Notes: generated by a model from the sequence alone, not told the origin. 64,000 nt of DNA from Blastomonas aquatica (GCF_014639875.1 NZ_BMGD01000002.1:124001-188000); one strand, 5' to 3'; numbered from the stretch's first letter, positions 39,055 through 48,405 are shown. Made by a program: numbers and translations.

Positions 39055-39555
39055 CTACCAATCCTCCATCCAATCCGTCAGGCTTTCCATGGCCGACGCG
39101 ATATGTTTTTCAACGGCGCTTTGACTGATCGCGAGCGCCTCTGCAATCTCGCGATATTTAAGCCCTTCCAGCCGATGCATCAAGAGGATCTGACGCGTCC
39201 GCGGTTTCAACTGGTTCACGCCGTGGCGCAGACGTTCCAGACGGTGCCTGGCGATCAGCACTTCATCTTGAAGCGGCGTCAGGTCGGCAATCGATTCTGC
39301 GGCCTGGTCCGCCGAGATGGCAGAGCCTGTTCTTTGCTCTCGCCGGAAGGCATCGACGCCCCGGTTCGCCGCTGCCCGCACCAGCAACGCGGTGGGGTTC
39401 CTGGCGGCGATCTGCCGTTCTGCAAGGCCCAGCCAGGCATCGTGCATCAGGTCTTCGGCATCGTCGCGGTTGGTCATGCGGGCGACCTGGCCGCGCACAC
39501 GCTCCCAGCCCAGTCCGATCAAGCCCGACCATGTTACCGATTCACTAGCCTTCAT
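39055..39555 (-). CDS. ECF RNA polymerase sigma factor, FecI-like
   Basis: A 166-residue ECF sigma factor. Region 2 is NRDDAEDLMHDAWLGLAERQ and region 4 is LKPRTRQILLMHRLEGLKYREIAEALAISQSAVEKHIASAMESL, a FecI-type HTH. I use the ATG at 39555; the longer open frame upstream lies over the end of the PHP-hydrolase gene and has no sigma similarity. No clear ribosome site is seen, so the start is moderately sure. With fecR 1 bp away and the STN receptor behind it, this should transcribe the receptor gene when ligand binds outside. Confidence 0.88.
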   Translation of the reverse strand: MKASESVTWSGLIGLGWERVRGQVARMTNRDDAEDLMHDAWLGLAERQIAARNPTALLVRAAANRGVDAFRREQRTGSAISADQAAESIADLTPLQDEVLIARHRLERLRHGVNQLKPRTRQILLMHRLEGLKYREIAEALAISQSAVEKHIASAMESLTDWMEDW

Positions 39556-39622
39556 GCGTCGGCGTGTAGTCCGCCAGCGATACAATTCTGTGACATTCTG
39601 GAGACAGAAAAAGCAATCCAAG

Positions 39623-41071
39623 CTATTGGGAGCGCAGATACACCGGGTTGGAGTAGAACCACAGATCGTCCCACGGGTTCTCGCCAGCAACGTCCGGCGC
39701 GGGCTCTGCCTGGTCGGTGCTCGAGCCTCTGAGCCGCAGATAGCCGGACACATCCGGCGCTGGCATGCGGAAGCGAATGACATAGCTTTCGCCATCGCGT
39801 TGCCAGTCGGCTGCAGTGAAGCGGCGCACGACCCTTGTTGTCGGATTGCTATCCCCCTGCTGGCCATTCGCGTCCCCTGCGATCAGATCGACATGATCGA
39901 CAGACACTGTCGCACCCCCGGCGTTCGCAACTGGCGATGAGCGAAAGCGAATGGTGCCCTGCAACATGGTCTTGCTGTCAACGGCAAGGCTATCCCCCAT
40001 CGCCGCTGGCGTCTGTCCGGAGCCAACGGCTGCGACGGTGAATTCAAGCCGGTCGATCAGCCCACCGGTGGCGACGAACACCCGCCCGGATCGCAGCCCG
40101 TCCATGATGTCGGCGGCCTCTGGCTTGGCATAGACCCAAGTCTTGGCATATTCGCCGGGCCAGAAATCCGCACCACCTTCGCTCCAATGTCCGTGCGAAT
40201 CCGATGTCGCGGTGATGGTCCAGCGCAGGCCCTGACCCAGCAACCCATCCCAGGCACCGCCCAAGGTAGCCACCATCTGGTCAAAGCCGCCCAAGGTGGG
40301 CGACCCGCCATATAGACCGCGCGACCCATGGGCCACATCCAGCCCAGACTTGGGCTGCGCTGCCTGATGCCCGGGAGCGCCTTCCATGCCGATAACGACA
40401 TTTGGCGCGGCATCGTGCCAGGCGCGATATTCCGCGGGCGTATGCCGGCCCCACAAGCCTGGGCCGGTCGCTGTGCGCGATGGGTGGTTGGCAATGATGA
40501 TCGGCGGTACGGGGAACTGAGCCATGAAGCGCAGGGCCTCGATCATCCGCTCCTTGGTGTTGCGCGCCGAATCATCCGGAAATGCTTCGCGCTTGCCAAA
40601 GCCAGCCTCGATCTGCCGCAGAATGTCGCGTTCGGCAGCATTGATGGGCAGGATCAGGCTGGCATGCTCGCCGCCGGGCACGTCGAATTCCATGCCGTAG
40701 AACAGTACAAGGTCGGGCAGGGCGGCGCGAGCTGCCACCACGTCGGGCCACGCCATGTCGTAGTTGAGCTGCGAATGGCCCGGACCGCCGTGATCGGTCG
40801 AAACCATCCAATCCAGCCCGAACCGGCGCGCCATCTGCGCGTTCTGCAGCACCGGATACCAGGCGTCGCCACCCAGAAGGGGTTCAGGTGGCTCGCCAGG
40901 ACGCTCCGGATCGGACCGATAGCGCGCGCTGTACACGCTGTGCACATGGTGATCGCCCGCCAGCCAGCGGCGTTGGTCCTGCGGTGGAGCCTCATCCGCT
41001 TGCGCCATGGCCGACGCAGCAGCAACCGGCGCCAAGACCATGCCGAAAAGCCACCCGAAAAATCGCTGCAT
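39623..41071 (-). CDS. CehA/McbA-family exported PHP metallohydrolase
   Basis: A 482-residue protein with signal peptide (FFGWLFGMVLAPVAAASAMA) and a PHP-type metal site: LAGDHHVHSVYS, MVSTDHGGPGH, IIANHPSR and ATSDSHGHW supply the His and Asp ligands. The CehA group includes carbaryl hydrolase, and PHP relatives hydrolyse phosphoesters. A C-terminal beta domain follows from about residue 345. It lies 67 bp upstream of the FecI-like sigma gene on the same strand. Together with the surface signalling receptor, it could process an external ester that the receptor imports or senses. Substrate unknown. Confidence 0.87.
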   Translation of the reverse strand: MQRFFGWLFGMVLAPVAAASAMAQADEAPPQDQRRWLAGDHHVHSVYSARYRSDPERPGEPPEPLLGGDAWYPVLQNAQMARRFGLDWMVSTDHGGPGHSQLNYDMAWPDVVAARAALPDLVLFYGMEFDVPGGEHASLILPINAAERDILRQIEAGFGKREAFPDDSARNTKERMIEALRFMAQFPVPPIIIANHPSRTATGPGLWGRHTPAEYRAWHDAAPNVVIGMEGAPGHQAAQPKSGLDVAHGSRGLYGGSPTLGGFDQMVATLGGAWDGLLGQGLRWTITATSDSHGHWSEGGADFWPGEYAKTWVYAKPEAADIMDGLRSGRVFVATGGLIDRLEFTVAAVGSGQTPAAMGDSLAVDSKTMLQGTIRFRSSPVANAGGATVSVDHVDLIAGDANGQQGDSNPTTRVVRRFTAADWQRDGESYVIRFRMPAPDVSGYLRLRGSSTDQAEPAPDVAGENPWDDLWFYSNPVYLRSQ

Positions 41072-41339
41072 AACCCCAACCCCTGTGCATCGACACCAGC
41101 TTCATGTCCGCTAACGATCAGCAGGCACGGAGCATACCGACCGAATGGATCTTCGACTTGCTGATGGCTTGCCTCAATTCGGCATGCGTGATCCTATGGC
41201 TGATCCTGATGGTGCCGTCGAGCATCTGTAATTCCACCACAGCAGCGCCGAGGCACGCAGCACAGCGCGCAAAACCCATCGTAAAGAAGATAATCGCTTG
41301 ACGCTTTATCGGCGTGCGGGTCGACGCCGGCGTTCGTTC

Positions 41340-42101
41340 CTATTGTGCGCGGGCAATGCCTGCAGCCTCGACCGGAGTTGCAACCGGCTGCCCGCTGTCC
41401 TTTCGTTCGGAATAGCGATCGACGAGCTGGTCGGCATGCGGGCGCAGCAGCACGGTGAAGCGCACCAGTTCCTCGACCACATCGACGATCCGGTCGTAAT
41501 AGGCCGATGGCAACATCCGCCCGGCCTCGTCGAACTCCTGATAGGCCTTGGCGACGCTCGACTGGTTGGGGATGGTGAACATCCGCATCCAGCGGCCCAG
41601 GATGCGCAAGGTGTTGACGCTGTTGAAGCTCTGCGACCCGGCGCTCACCTGCATCACCGCGAGCGTGCGGCCCTGGGTGGGGCGCATCCCCTGATAGGCC
41701 AGCGGCAGGTGGTCGATCTGTGTCTTCATAATCCCGGTAATTTGACCGTGGCGCTCGGGGCTGCACCAGATCTGGCCTTCGGACCACATCGAGTGCGCGC
41801 GCAGCTCTGCCACGGCGGGATGATCGTCACCCTCGACCTGATCGGGCAGCGGCAGGTCGAACGGATCGAAGATCCGGGTTTCGCAGCCGAAATACTCCAG
41901 CAAGCGCGCCGACTCCTCGATTACCAGCCGCGAGTAGGAGCGCTCGCGCAGCGATCCATAAAGCAGCAGGATGCGCGGCTTGGGGTCGAGCGGTCCGAGT
42001 CCGGTCGCGGGGATGCGGTGCGCAAATTCGGGATTGAGCGCGGGCAAATGGTCTGCGTCGGCCAGATGCCGCAGGCGTTCGAAGGCAGGCTCGGCGGTCA
42101 T
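41340..42101 (-). CDS. arsH: ArsH, NADPH-dependent FMN reductase / organoarsenical oxidase
   Basis: A 253-residue flavodoxin-like ArsH. The signature [20 protein letters not shown] binds FMN phosphate, and [20 protein letters not shown] with [22 protein letters not shown] are highly specific. ArsH oxidises trivalent organoarsenicals and reduces flavin. It is the last gene of the arsR-arsC-acr3-arsH operon, with its ATG overlapping the acr3 stop by four bases. Confidence 0.95.
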   Translation of the reverse strand: MTAEPAFERLRHLADADHLPALNPEFAHRIPATGLGPLDPKPRILLLYGSLRERSYSRLVIEESARLLEYFGCETRIFDPFDLPLPDQVEGDDHPAVAELRAHSMWSEGQIWCSPERHGQITGIMKTQIDHLPLAYQGMRPTQGRTLAVMQVSAGSQSFNSVNTLRILGRWMRMFTIPNQSSVAKAYQEFDEAGRMLPSAYYDRIVDVVEELVRFTVLLRPHADQLVDRYSERKDSGQPVATPVEAAGIARAQ

Positions 42102-43183
42102 ACTGCTGTCCCGGTAAAGCGGCTGCGCGTGGCATTGGCGAAGGCGACAAGGGTGAGCATCACCGGAACCTCGACCAGCACGCCGACCACGGTCGCCAGC
42201 GCCGCACCGCTCGAAAGGCCGAACAGACCGATGGCGACGGCGACTGCAAGCTCGAAAAAGTTGGACGTGCCGATCATGGCGCAGGGCGCGGCGATGTTGT
42301 GCGGCACCTTCCAGGCAAACGCCCAGGCATAGGCAATCGCGAAAATGCCGTACGACTGGATGATGATCGGGATCGCGATCAGCACGATCAGCAGCGGGTT
42401 GGAAACGATGGTTTCGGCCTGGAAGGCGAACAGCAGCACTACCGTTGCCAGCAGGCCGATCACCGACCAGGGCTTCAGCTTGGCGGTGAACGCATCGACG
42501 GCGGCTACGTCACCATTGTGCGAGGAAATGACGCGCCTGCGGGTGAGCGCGCCCAGCGCCAGCGGGATCACGACGTAAAGCACCACCGAGAGCAGCAGCG
42601 TCTCCCACGGCACGACAATATCGGTCACGCCCAGCAGCAGCGCGACGATGGGCGCGAAGGCGACGATCATCACCAGATCGTTCACCGAGACTTGCACCAG
42701 CGTGTAGGCCGGATCGCCCTTGGTCATCTGCGACCAGACGAACACCATCGCGGTGCACGGCGCAGCGCCCAGCAGGATAAGCCCTGCGATATACTGCTGC
42801 GCGTCGTCCTGTGGCAGCAGCCCGGCGTACAGATAATCGAAGAACAGCACCGCGATGGCCGCCATCGTGAACGGCTTGATCAGCCAGTTGATCACAAGAG
42901 TGATGATCAGCCCGCGCGGCTTCTTGCGGATATCGCGGATGCTGGCGAAATCGACGCCGACCATCATCGGGAAGATCATCGCCCAGATCAGCACCGCGAC
43001 CACCAGATTGACCGACGCCACCTCCAGCGCGGCCAGCGCCGAGACGGCTGTCGGGGCAATATTGCCCAGGATGATTCCGCCTGCGATGGCGAGCGCTACC
43101 CACAGCGACAGCCAGCGTTCGAAGATGCCCAGCGGAGAGGAAGCGGGGGATCGGTCTGCAATGGAAGCCACGCCCTTCGTCAC
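42098..43183 (-). CDS. acr3: Arsenite efflux transporter, ACR3 family
   Basis: A 361-residue membrane protein with about ten helices. Diagnostic ACR3 motifs are [14 protein letters not shown] (with the Cys needed for arsenite transport), VNDLVMI and [17 protein letters not shown]. It expels arsenite made by ArsC. The GTG at 43183 overlaps the arsC stop (GTGA) and is preferred over longer upstream frames, which lie over arsC and would encode unrelated sequence. Confidence 0.94.
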   Translation of the reverse strand: MTKGVASIADRSPASSPLGIFERWLSLWVALAIAGGIILGNIAPTAVSALAALEVASVNLVVAVLIWAMIFPMMVGVDFASIRDIRKKPRGLIITLVINWLIKPFTMAAIAVLFFDYLYAGLLPQDDAQQYIAGLILLGAAPCTAMVFVWSQMTKGDPAYTLVQVSVNDLVMIVAFAPIVALLLGVTDIVVPWETLLLSVVLYVVIPLALGALTRRRVISSHNGDVAAVDAFTAKLKPWSVIGLLATVVLLFAFQAETIVSNPLLIVLIAIPIIIQSYGIFAIAYAWAFAWKVPHNIAAPCAMIGTSNFFELAVAVAIGLFGLSSGAALATVVGVLVEVPVMLTLVAFANATRSRFTGTAV

Positions 43184-43695
43184 ATGCTCGCCCCGCTGCT
43201 GGCGCCCTCGGCGCTGCCGATCTCGGTAAGCTTCTGCTTCATCGCCAGCGCGTCGATGCTGTCGATCGGCAACGCCAGGAACAGCGAAATGCGGTTGGAC
43301 AGATAGCGCAGCGCCTGCAGGAACGCCTCGCGCTGGCCATCGCCTTCGACCGCAGCGGGGTCCTCGATCCCCCAATGCGCAGTCATCGGGTGGCCCAGCC
43401 ACACCGGGCAGACCTCGCCCGCGGCATTGTCGCAAACCGTGAAGATGAAATCGAACTCGGGCGAGCCGGGCGCGGAAAAGGCGTCCCAGCTCTTGGAGGA
43501 CAGGCCATCGGTGTCGAAGCCCATGCCATCCAGCACCGACAGCGCCATCGGATGGACCTCGCCCTTGGGGTGGCTGCCCGCGCTATAGGCCTTGAAGCGG
43601 CCTTGGCCCATCTTGTTGAGCACCGCCTCACCCAGGATCGAGCGGGCGCTGTTGCCCGTGCACAGAAACAGGACGTTGTAGATCGGAATCGCCAT
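43180..43695 (-). CDS. arsC: Arsenate reductase, low-molecular-weight phosphatase type
   Basis: A 171-residue LMW-phosphatase-fold arsenate reductase. The P-loop is Cys12-TGNSA-Arg18 ([11 protein letters not shown]). [27 protein letters not shown] (with a second pair of Cys for the redox relay) and [10 protein letters not shown] follow. It reduces arsenate to arsenite with thioredoxin or glutaredoxin. Start at 43695 is 8 bp after the arsR stop; stop overlaps the acr3 GTG. Confidence 0.94.
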   Translation of the reverse strand: MAIPIYNVLFLCTGNSARSILGEAVLNKMGQGRFKAYSAGSHPKGEVHPMALSVLDGMGFDTDGLSSKSWDAFSAPGSPEFDFIFTVCDNAAGEVCPVWLGHPMTAHWGIEDPAAVEGDGQREAFLQALRYLSNRISLFLALPIDSIDALAMKQKLTEIGSAEGASSGASM

Positions 43696-43703
43696 GGTGA
43701 GCC

Positions 43704-44066
43704 TCAAGCGTTCGGGGTTGGGGATGGTTCGCAGGTCAGTCCGGCAACGAGGTCGCCGCACATTTCGGGCGCGCCCTGGCAGCAATCCTGCATCAGGAAC
43801 ATCAGCAGACGGCGCATGCCGGGATAATCGGCGCGGTAATGGATCAGACGGCTCTCGCGTTCGGACTGGACCAGCCCGGCGCGCTCCAGCGTCGCCAGAT
43901 GGTGCGACATAGTCGACGGCGGTACCCCCTGATGCTCGGCAATCGCGCCGGCGATCATCCCGTCGGGCCCGGCCTTCACCAGCATGCGGAACACTGCGAG
44001 CCGCGTTTCATGGGCAAGTGCTCCTAGGGCATCCACCGCCCAGACCTGCGCGCTGAGATCGTCCAT
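43704..44066 (-). CDS. arsR: ArsR-family metalloregulator
   Basis: A 120-residue winged-helix repressor. The DNA-binding region is GVPPSTMSHHLATLERAGLVQSERESRLIHYRA. There is no ELCVCDL-type Cys pair in the recognition helix; instead cysteines occur near the C-terminus (DCCQGAPEMCGDLVAGLTC), pointing to a C-terminal arsenic site as in several proteobacterial ArsR types. ATG at 44066 has AAAGG at good spacing; three GTG codons precede it in frame. It heads the ars operon and probably represses it through the TTCGA-N6-TCGAA element. Confidence 0.92.
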   Translation of the reverse strand: MDDLSAQVWAVDALGALAHETRLAVFRMLVKAGPDGMIAGAIAEHQGVPPSTMSHHLATLERAGLVQSERESRLIHYRADYPGMRRLLMFLMQDCCQGAPEMCGDLVAGLTCEPSPTPNA

Positions 44067-44077
44067 CACCACCACCT

Positions 44078-44093
44078 TTCGAGTAACGTCGAA
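44078..44093. promoter_or_regulatory. ArsR-type operator upstream of arsR
   Basis: TTCGA (44078-44082), six bases, TCGAA (44089-44093) form a perfect dyad 12 bp upstream of the arsR ATG. Short inverted repeats of this form are usual for ArsR-family sites. The position at the promoter or leader would block the whole arsR-arsC-acr3-arsH transcript. Confidence 0.6.
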
Positions 44094-44114
44094 ATAACGT
44101 GTTGCGTGGCCGGG

Positions 44115-44750
44115 TCAACCCTCAATTCGAAGACCATCGAAATGATTCGTGTGACCTTGATATGGGCCAATGACCTGGTCCTGGACTGGGTCAGTACCGG
44201 CGGCGAGTTCCTCTTGCAGGGTCTGCACGCGGGAAAACTCACAATCGATGCTCTGTTCAAGCAAGTTGCCGATGGAATGCTCAATGGATGTTACTACCGA
44301 AGCGAGGGTCACACGCCCATCATTCGGATTGCTGTCACGCATTTCTCGCCGCGCCTTGGTGTATTTTTCGACTGTTCCCTTCCCGCCGCGCCCCAAATGT
44401 TTCCAAACCGCGTGGCCCTTCACTGCCGCGCGCGGTAAACGCTGCGATTCCATAACGGCGTCGCAGGCCGAATATACTTCTTCCGGGGTCAGGTCTGGGC
44501 GCACGATCCGTCCTGCTGAACAATACGTACAGGCGTACAGCAATACATATTGGGGAAACGTTATCGCATCGAGCAAATCAATCTCTCTGCCAGTCTCGCT
44601 CAGGATCCGGTCGTCAAAAAGCAGACGGGTGGCTCGCGAGAAAGGTAATCGGCCGTCTGCTGACCGGCAGGTTCCAGGGCGCGAAAGCACGATATCTGCA
44701 GTCGGTCTGGGTGGTCCGTGAATTGCAGCTGCCGACCGAGACACGGTCAT
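44115..44750 (-). CDS. KfrA-like DNA-binding protein (uncertain, N-terminus doubtful)
   Basis: A 211-residue open frame. Residues 88-137 (TPEEVYSACDAVMESQRLPRAAV, then LGRGGKGTVEKYTKARREM) resemble the KfrA-type plasmid-replication DNA-binding N-terminal domain, in which a short helix pair is followed by GRGS-like turn and a recognition helix. The part before residue 85 shows no family resemblance, so the true start may be a GTG just before this segment. The long coiled coil of plasmid KfrA is missing. It lies between the ars operon and a Crp/Fnr gene in DNA that is less GC-rich, which together with the KfrA motif suggests transfer. An overlapping plus-strand frame is considered a shadow. Confidence 0.5.
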   Translation of the reverse strand: MTVSRSAAAIHGPPRPTADIVLSRPGTCRSADGRLPFSRATRLLFDDRILSETGREIDLLDAITFPQYVLLYACTYCSAGRIVRPDLTPEEVYSACDAVMESQRLPRAAVKGHAVWKHLGRGGKGTVEKYTKARREMRDSNPNDGRVTLASVVTSIEHSIGNLLEQSIDCEFSRVQTLQEELAAGTDPVQDQVIGPYQGHTNHFDGLRIEG

Positions 44751-44874
44751 ATACGAAATTTGCTGTAAATGTCCGCTCAGAACGAATGCTGCCGATCAGG
44801 CGCTACAAAGCGACCACTCAGTTAACCGAAATCCGTTGCAAAGGCGCATCACCGACCCAGGGCAGTATTTGTGG

Positions 44875-45597
44875 TTAGCCAGCCCGGCGCATCCTACGAT
44901 GAAGGTAGTTTTCATCAAATCCCGCAATTTGTATAAGCGCTATCGGGTCCAGGATGGTCACGCTTCCACGTTTAATCGACATAGCTCCAGCAACCCGCAA
45001 TTCCTTTAAGATGCGATTGACGTGGACTGCTGTCAAGCCGAGAGCGTCAGCCAATACCGCTTGTGAAAGCGGTAGGGCAAATTCACCTTCATCTGCCAGT
45101 CCGATTGATCTTGCGCGAATGTAAAGTTCACAAATTAAATGGGCAACGCGTTCGGTGGCATTGCGTCGTCCGATGCTTACAATCCACGCACGCATAATGC
45201 CCTCGTCGATAAGTTGCGCGGCATACATTGCCCTGGCAATATTGTGATGCGTAGCGAGCATTTCGCTCATTTCATCCTTAGAGATAGTTGCGACGGTTGC
45301 CTTGGTGACCGCTTGGATGCTGTGGTCCATCTCATTCAGTAGCGTTATATGCAGATCGCAACCGTCGCCTGGCATAAGGAACGCCATGATTTGTCGCGCA
45401 CCGTTCGGTAGTATCTTGTATCGACATACCCAGCCTTCAAGAACGACAAACATCGGCCCCGGCTCATCGCCTTCGCGGATCAAGTCCTGACGCGGTTGAT
45501 ACTCCCTTGGTCGGGCTGCTGCGTCCTCCAGAATAGCGATATCGCTAGCGGTCAACGGCACTAACCCATTCAATTTGCTGATAAAACGGTTGGTCAT
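44875..45597 (-). CDS. Crp/Fnr-family transcriptional regulator
   Basis: A 240-residue regulator. The cyclic-nucleotide-like beta roll spans residues 25-140 (PRQDLIREGDEPGPMFVVLEGWVCRYKILPNGARQIMAFLMPGD). A helical dimer region and an HTH with SQAVLADALGLTAVHVNRILKELRVAGA follow. There is no FNR-type N-terminal Cys cluster, so it is not an oxygen sensor of FNR type; this sphingomonad/FixK-like group often has unknown effectors. A near-perfect TTGAT-N4-ATCAT box lies 36 bp upstream, suggesting self-control. Codon use is more AT-rich than the catabolic genes. Confidence 0.9.
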   Translation of the reverse strand: MTNRFISKLNGLVPLTASDIAILEDAAARPREYQPRQDLIREGDEPGPMFVVLEGWVCRYKILPNGARQIMAFLMPGDGCDLHITLLNEMDHSIQAVTKATVATISKDEMSEMLATHHNIARAMYAAQLIDEGIMRAWIVSIGRRNATERVAHLICELYIRARSIGLADEGEFALPLSQAVLADALGLTAVHVNRILKELRVAGAMSIKRGSVTILDPIALIQIAGFDENYLHRRMRRAG

Positions 45598-45632
45598 AGA
45601 GCTAACATAACGGCAATCACCCGAGCTAGACA

Positions 45633-45646
45633 TTGATGCAAATCAT
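45633..45646. promoter_or_regulatory. FNR/FixK-type box
   Basis: TTGATGCAAATCAT differs from the TTGAT-N4-ATCAA consensus only at the last base. It is in the 179-bp gap between the Crp/Fnr-family gene and the divergent small protein plus GGDEF-EAL gene, so it could control both directions. The regulator beside it has a matching family fold. Confidence 0.6.
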
Positions 45647-45776
45647 TGTTTATTATTAATATGCATTGTGGTTTCGTTGGCGGCTTTCGGGTAACTGCAG
45701 CAAATCGTCGGCAATCCGGCCCGGCAAACCACACTGAAGGTATGCTTCTGCTTCCCCATTGAATGAGGTCTCTTTT

Positions 45777-46073
45777 GTGCACAGCAATGACAATTTTGGC
45801 ACGCCAGGCAACTCCACTGTGGAGGAAAAGTGCTTTGATGCCCACGGAAAGGCAGCGCTGCTGCTTGTGGAAAGTTTGGTCCACGGCCTTTGCGAAAAGT
45901 CGGCATTGAGCACTATTGAAGCCGTGGAGATTACCCAAAGGGCGAGCAGTGTCCAATACGACAGAGCGATCGAAACCAAAACCGGTTGTGAATCCGCGTG
46001 GCGATCTTTCGAGTTGCTAGCCGCGATCGCTAGCTCACTCGAGGTCGATATACCGGTAGATCCTGATGTGTAA
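45777..46073 (+). CDS. Small protein of unknown function
   Basis: A 98-residue protein with a helical middle (AHGKAALLLVESLVHGLCEKSALSTIEAVEITQRASSVQYD). I use the GTG at 45777, preceded by GAGG at nine bases; TTG at 45759 is in frame too. I recall similar short proteins in sphingomonads but no function. Its stop overlaps the start of the following GGDEF-EAL gene by eight bases, so the two are probably translated together. The FNR-type box upstream may regulate it. A role in modulating the second-messenger enzyme is a guess from coupling only. Confidence 0.65.
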   Translation: MHSNDNFGTPGNSTVEEKCFDAHGKAALLLVESLVHGLCEKSALSTIEAVEITQRASSVQYDRAIETKTGCESAWRSFELLAAIASSLEVDIPVDPDV

Positions 46074-48405
46074 CGGTCGCGATCTAAAACGTCGTCCCAA
46101 TAGAACTGGCTCCCTTGCGCTGACGGTCAATGATGATCAGCTTACAAATTGGGCCAGTCCGCAGACCATCGCCGCTGAGCCTAGCAACATGGAGGGTCCA
46201 GCTAGCGATCGTTGTCACGCGCTGATTATCGAGGACGAATGTCTCATTGCTATGGACCTTGCAGCCCTTGTCGAGACGGCAGGCGCAACATCTGTGGCCT
46301 TCGCAACAACTGAAAGCGAGGCTGTTGAGTCCGCACGAAAACAGCCACCTGACGTTATACTCTCGGATGTAAATCTGTTTGAAGGCAGTGGCCCATGCGC
46401 TGTCCGATCGATCATCAGGGACCACGGGGAAATTCCCGTCATCTTCATCACAAGCTCACCTGAAGGATGCAAGAATTTCGGCCGAAACTGCACAGTGTTC
46501 CAGAAGCCGGTGTCCCCGGAAGAATTGATAGCCAAATTTAGTCAGGTCGCAGCGGACCGACTGGGGCAGCGCCGCCGAGCGCAACGTCGCAAAGCGATTG
46601 GCGAGTACCAAATTCTCGATAGCCCGCCCGAAACGAATTTCGACGAAATTACGATGCTGGTTGCCCGTCTTTGCGAGACAAACTCGGCAGCGATTAGCTT
46701 TATAGATGATCATCGGCAGTGGTTTAAGGCCACTTGCGGTATAGACGAGCGCGAAACCCCAATCGATGTATCGTTCTGCTTACATGCTATCGCGTCTGAG
46801 ACAGTTTTCGTTGTGAACGACGCTCATCTAGATCCGTTATTTGCAAACAATGCGCTGGTCACCGGCGCACCGTTTATTCGTTTTTACGCGGGCATGCGGA
46901 TTCTTTCGGGTGACGGTACACCCATTGCCTCGCTATGCGTGTTCGATCCCCACCCTCGTGCTTTAGGCCTCACGACTGATCAGGAAGCTACCTTACGCGT
47001 TCTTGCCGGACAGGTGCAGTCTCTGCTGGAATTACGCCGCTTATTGATCGAGCGCGAGGAGCAGGTGGCGGCGCAGATCGCGCTGGCTGATGAATTACGA
47101 TATGTCGCCGAACATGACGTCCTGACAGGACTGCCTCATCGGGGCCCATTCAATACAAGGCTACGGACGGCGATCCTTGATGCTGAGGAGGACGGCACCC
47201 GCATCGCGCTGATGCTGATCGATGTTGATCACTTCAAACAAATCAACGATTCATTGGGGCACATGGTTGGCGATGCAATGCTTATTAGCTTTGCTAATCG
47301 CCTGCGCACGATCATCCGAGCTAGCGATAACGTTGCCCGGCTTGGCGGCGACGAGTTCGCCGTGTTGTTGACTGGCATCAACCGCACCGAAGAGGTGTCG
47401 ACAATAGTCCAGTCGCTCACGGAGCGGTTGAACAAACCAATGGAGCATGACGGACGTCTGGTGGATTGCCGCGCAAGCATCGGTTTGGCGATCTATCCCG
47501 ATCATGCACACACCGCCGAGCTTTTGACCCGATGTAGCGATCTTGCTTTAGCAGAGGCAAAACAGTCGCGCGGCTGTGTCGAGACCTTCCGCCACAGCAT
47601 GGGTGATGAATTTGAACGCGAAAGCGCGATGTTGCAAATTGCCCGGCAAGGCATCGAGTTGCAGCGGATAACTCCGCACTATCAACCCAAGGTCGCATTG
47701 AATTCACGGAAGGTGGTGGGGTTTGAGGCACTGGTGCGCTGCGATTTGAACGATGGCCCCGCCATCTTGCCGGAAATGTTCAACTTGGCCTTTGGCGATC
47801 GCGAGCTTGCGGCTGCTATCAGCCAACAGATGATCGGCAGAGTGTTGGATGATGTCCGGAGGTGGGTCGATAGCGGGTTGGAATTCGGGCATATCGCAAT
47901 CAATACCTGTGCGGCAGACTTCCGTGCCAACGATTTTGCTGAGACCTTGCTAGCCAACATTGAACGCTGCCGGCTCGATCCTCGGCTAATTGAGGTGGAG
48001 GTGACCGAAGGCGTCTTTTTGGGGCGCGGCGCACATCACGTGGCCCGCGCATTATCGGTCTTGAGTGACCGCGGCATCCGTATCGCTCTCGATGATTTCG
48101 GGACCGGATTTGCATCGCTGACACATCTGAAACAATTTCCAGTCGATGTGCTTAAGATTGATCGATCATTTGTCGCCGGGATTGGCATCAACCCTGATGA
48201 CACTGCAATTGTCCGCGCACTGATCGGTTTGGGGCAAAGCCTTGGCATAGAGATTGTGGCTGAAGGCATCGAAACAAAGGCTCAAGCGGAATTTGTCGAA
48301 ACTCACGGCTGTAATGTAGGCCAAGGCTTTTTGTACAGCCACGCGAAGCCTGCCAGCTGCGTACCATCTATGATCCAGCAACTGGGAGATAATCCGGCAG
48401 GTTGA
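46066..48405 (+). CDS. REC-GAF-GGDEF-EAL cyclic-di-GMP signalling protein
   Basis: A 779-residue protein with four domains: receiver (about residues 50-165, LIIEDECLIAMDLAALVE and DVILSDVNLFEG), GAF (180-325), diguanylate cyclase (340-510) with intact GGDEF at about residue 427 (RLGGDEFAVLL), and EAL phosphodiesterase (525-770). The EAL motif is FEALVRC. Metal-binding residues in INTCAADF, EVTEGVF, DDFGTGF and EGIETKAQ are kept. Both catalytic activities are therefore possible. No histidine kinase is adjacent. It is co-translated with the small protein before it, and no membrane helices are seen. Confidence 0.92.
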   Translation: MCNGRDLKRRPNRTGSLALTVNDDQLTNWASPQTIAAEPSNMEGPASDRCHALIIEDECLIAMDLAALVETAGATSVAFATTESEAVESARKQPPDVILSDVNLFEGSGPCAVRSIIRDHGEIPVIFITSSPEGCKNFGRNCTVFQKPVSPEELIAKFSQVAADRLGQRRRAQRRKAIGEYQILDSPPETNFDEITMLVARLCETNSAAISFIDDHRQWFKATCGIDERETPIDVSFCLHAIASETVFVVNDAHLDPLFANNALVTGAPFIRFYAGMRILSGDGTPIASLCVFDPHPRALGLTTDQEATLRVLAGQVQSLLELRRLLIEREEQVAAQIALADELRYVAEHDVLTGLPHRGPFNTRLRTAILDAEEDGTRIALMLIDVDHFKQINDSLGHMVGDAMLISFANRLRTIIRASDNVARLGGDEFAVLLTGINRTEEVSTIVQSLTERLNKPMEHDGRLVDCRASIGLAIYPDHAHTAELLTRCSDLALAEAKQSRGCVETFRHSMGDEFERESAMLQIARQGIELQRITPHYQPKVALNSRKVVGFEALVRCDLNDGPAILPEMFNLAFGDRELAAAISQQMIGRVLDDVRRWVDSGLEFGHIAINTCAADFRANDFAETLLANIERCRLDPRLIEVEVTEGVFLGRGAHHVARALSVLSDRGIRIALDDFGTGFASLTHLKQFPVDVLKIDRSFVAGIGINPDDTAIVRALIGLGQSLGIEIVAEGIETKAQAEFVETHGCNVGQGFLYSHAKPASCVPSMIQQLGDNPAG

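Noticed and set aside
41104-41301. Plus-strand 65-residue open frame with a hydrophobic middle, and a 53-residue minus-strand frame over the same bases (near 41110-41292)
   Set aside because: Neither has a clear ribosome site or family similarity; the 268-bp gap between the PHP hydrolase and arsH probably holds a promoter. The minus-strand frame looks slightly protein-like but cannot be supported.
44170-44721. 183-residue plus-strand frame opposite the KfrA-like ORF
   Set aside because: No recognisable motif and Ser/Arg-rich composition typical of an antisense shadow; the minus strand has a KfrA-like helix pattern.
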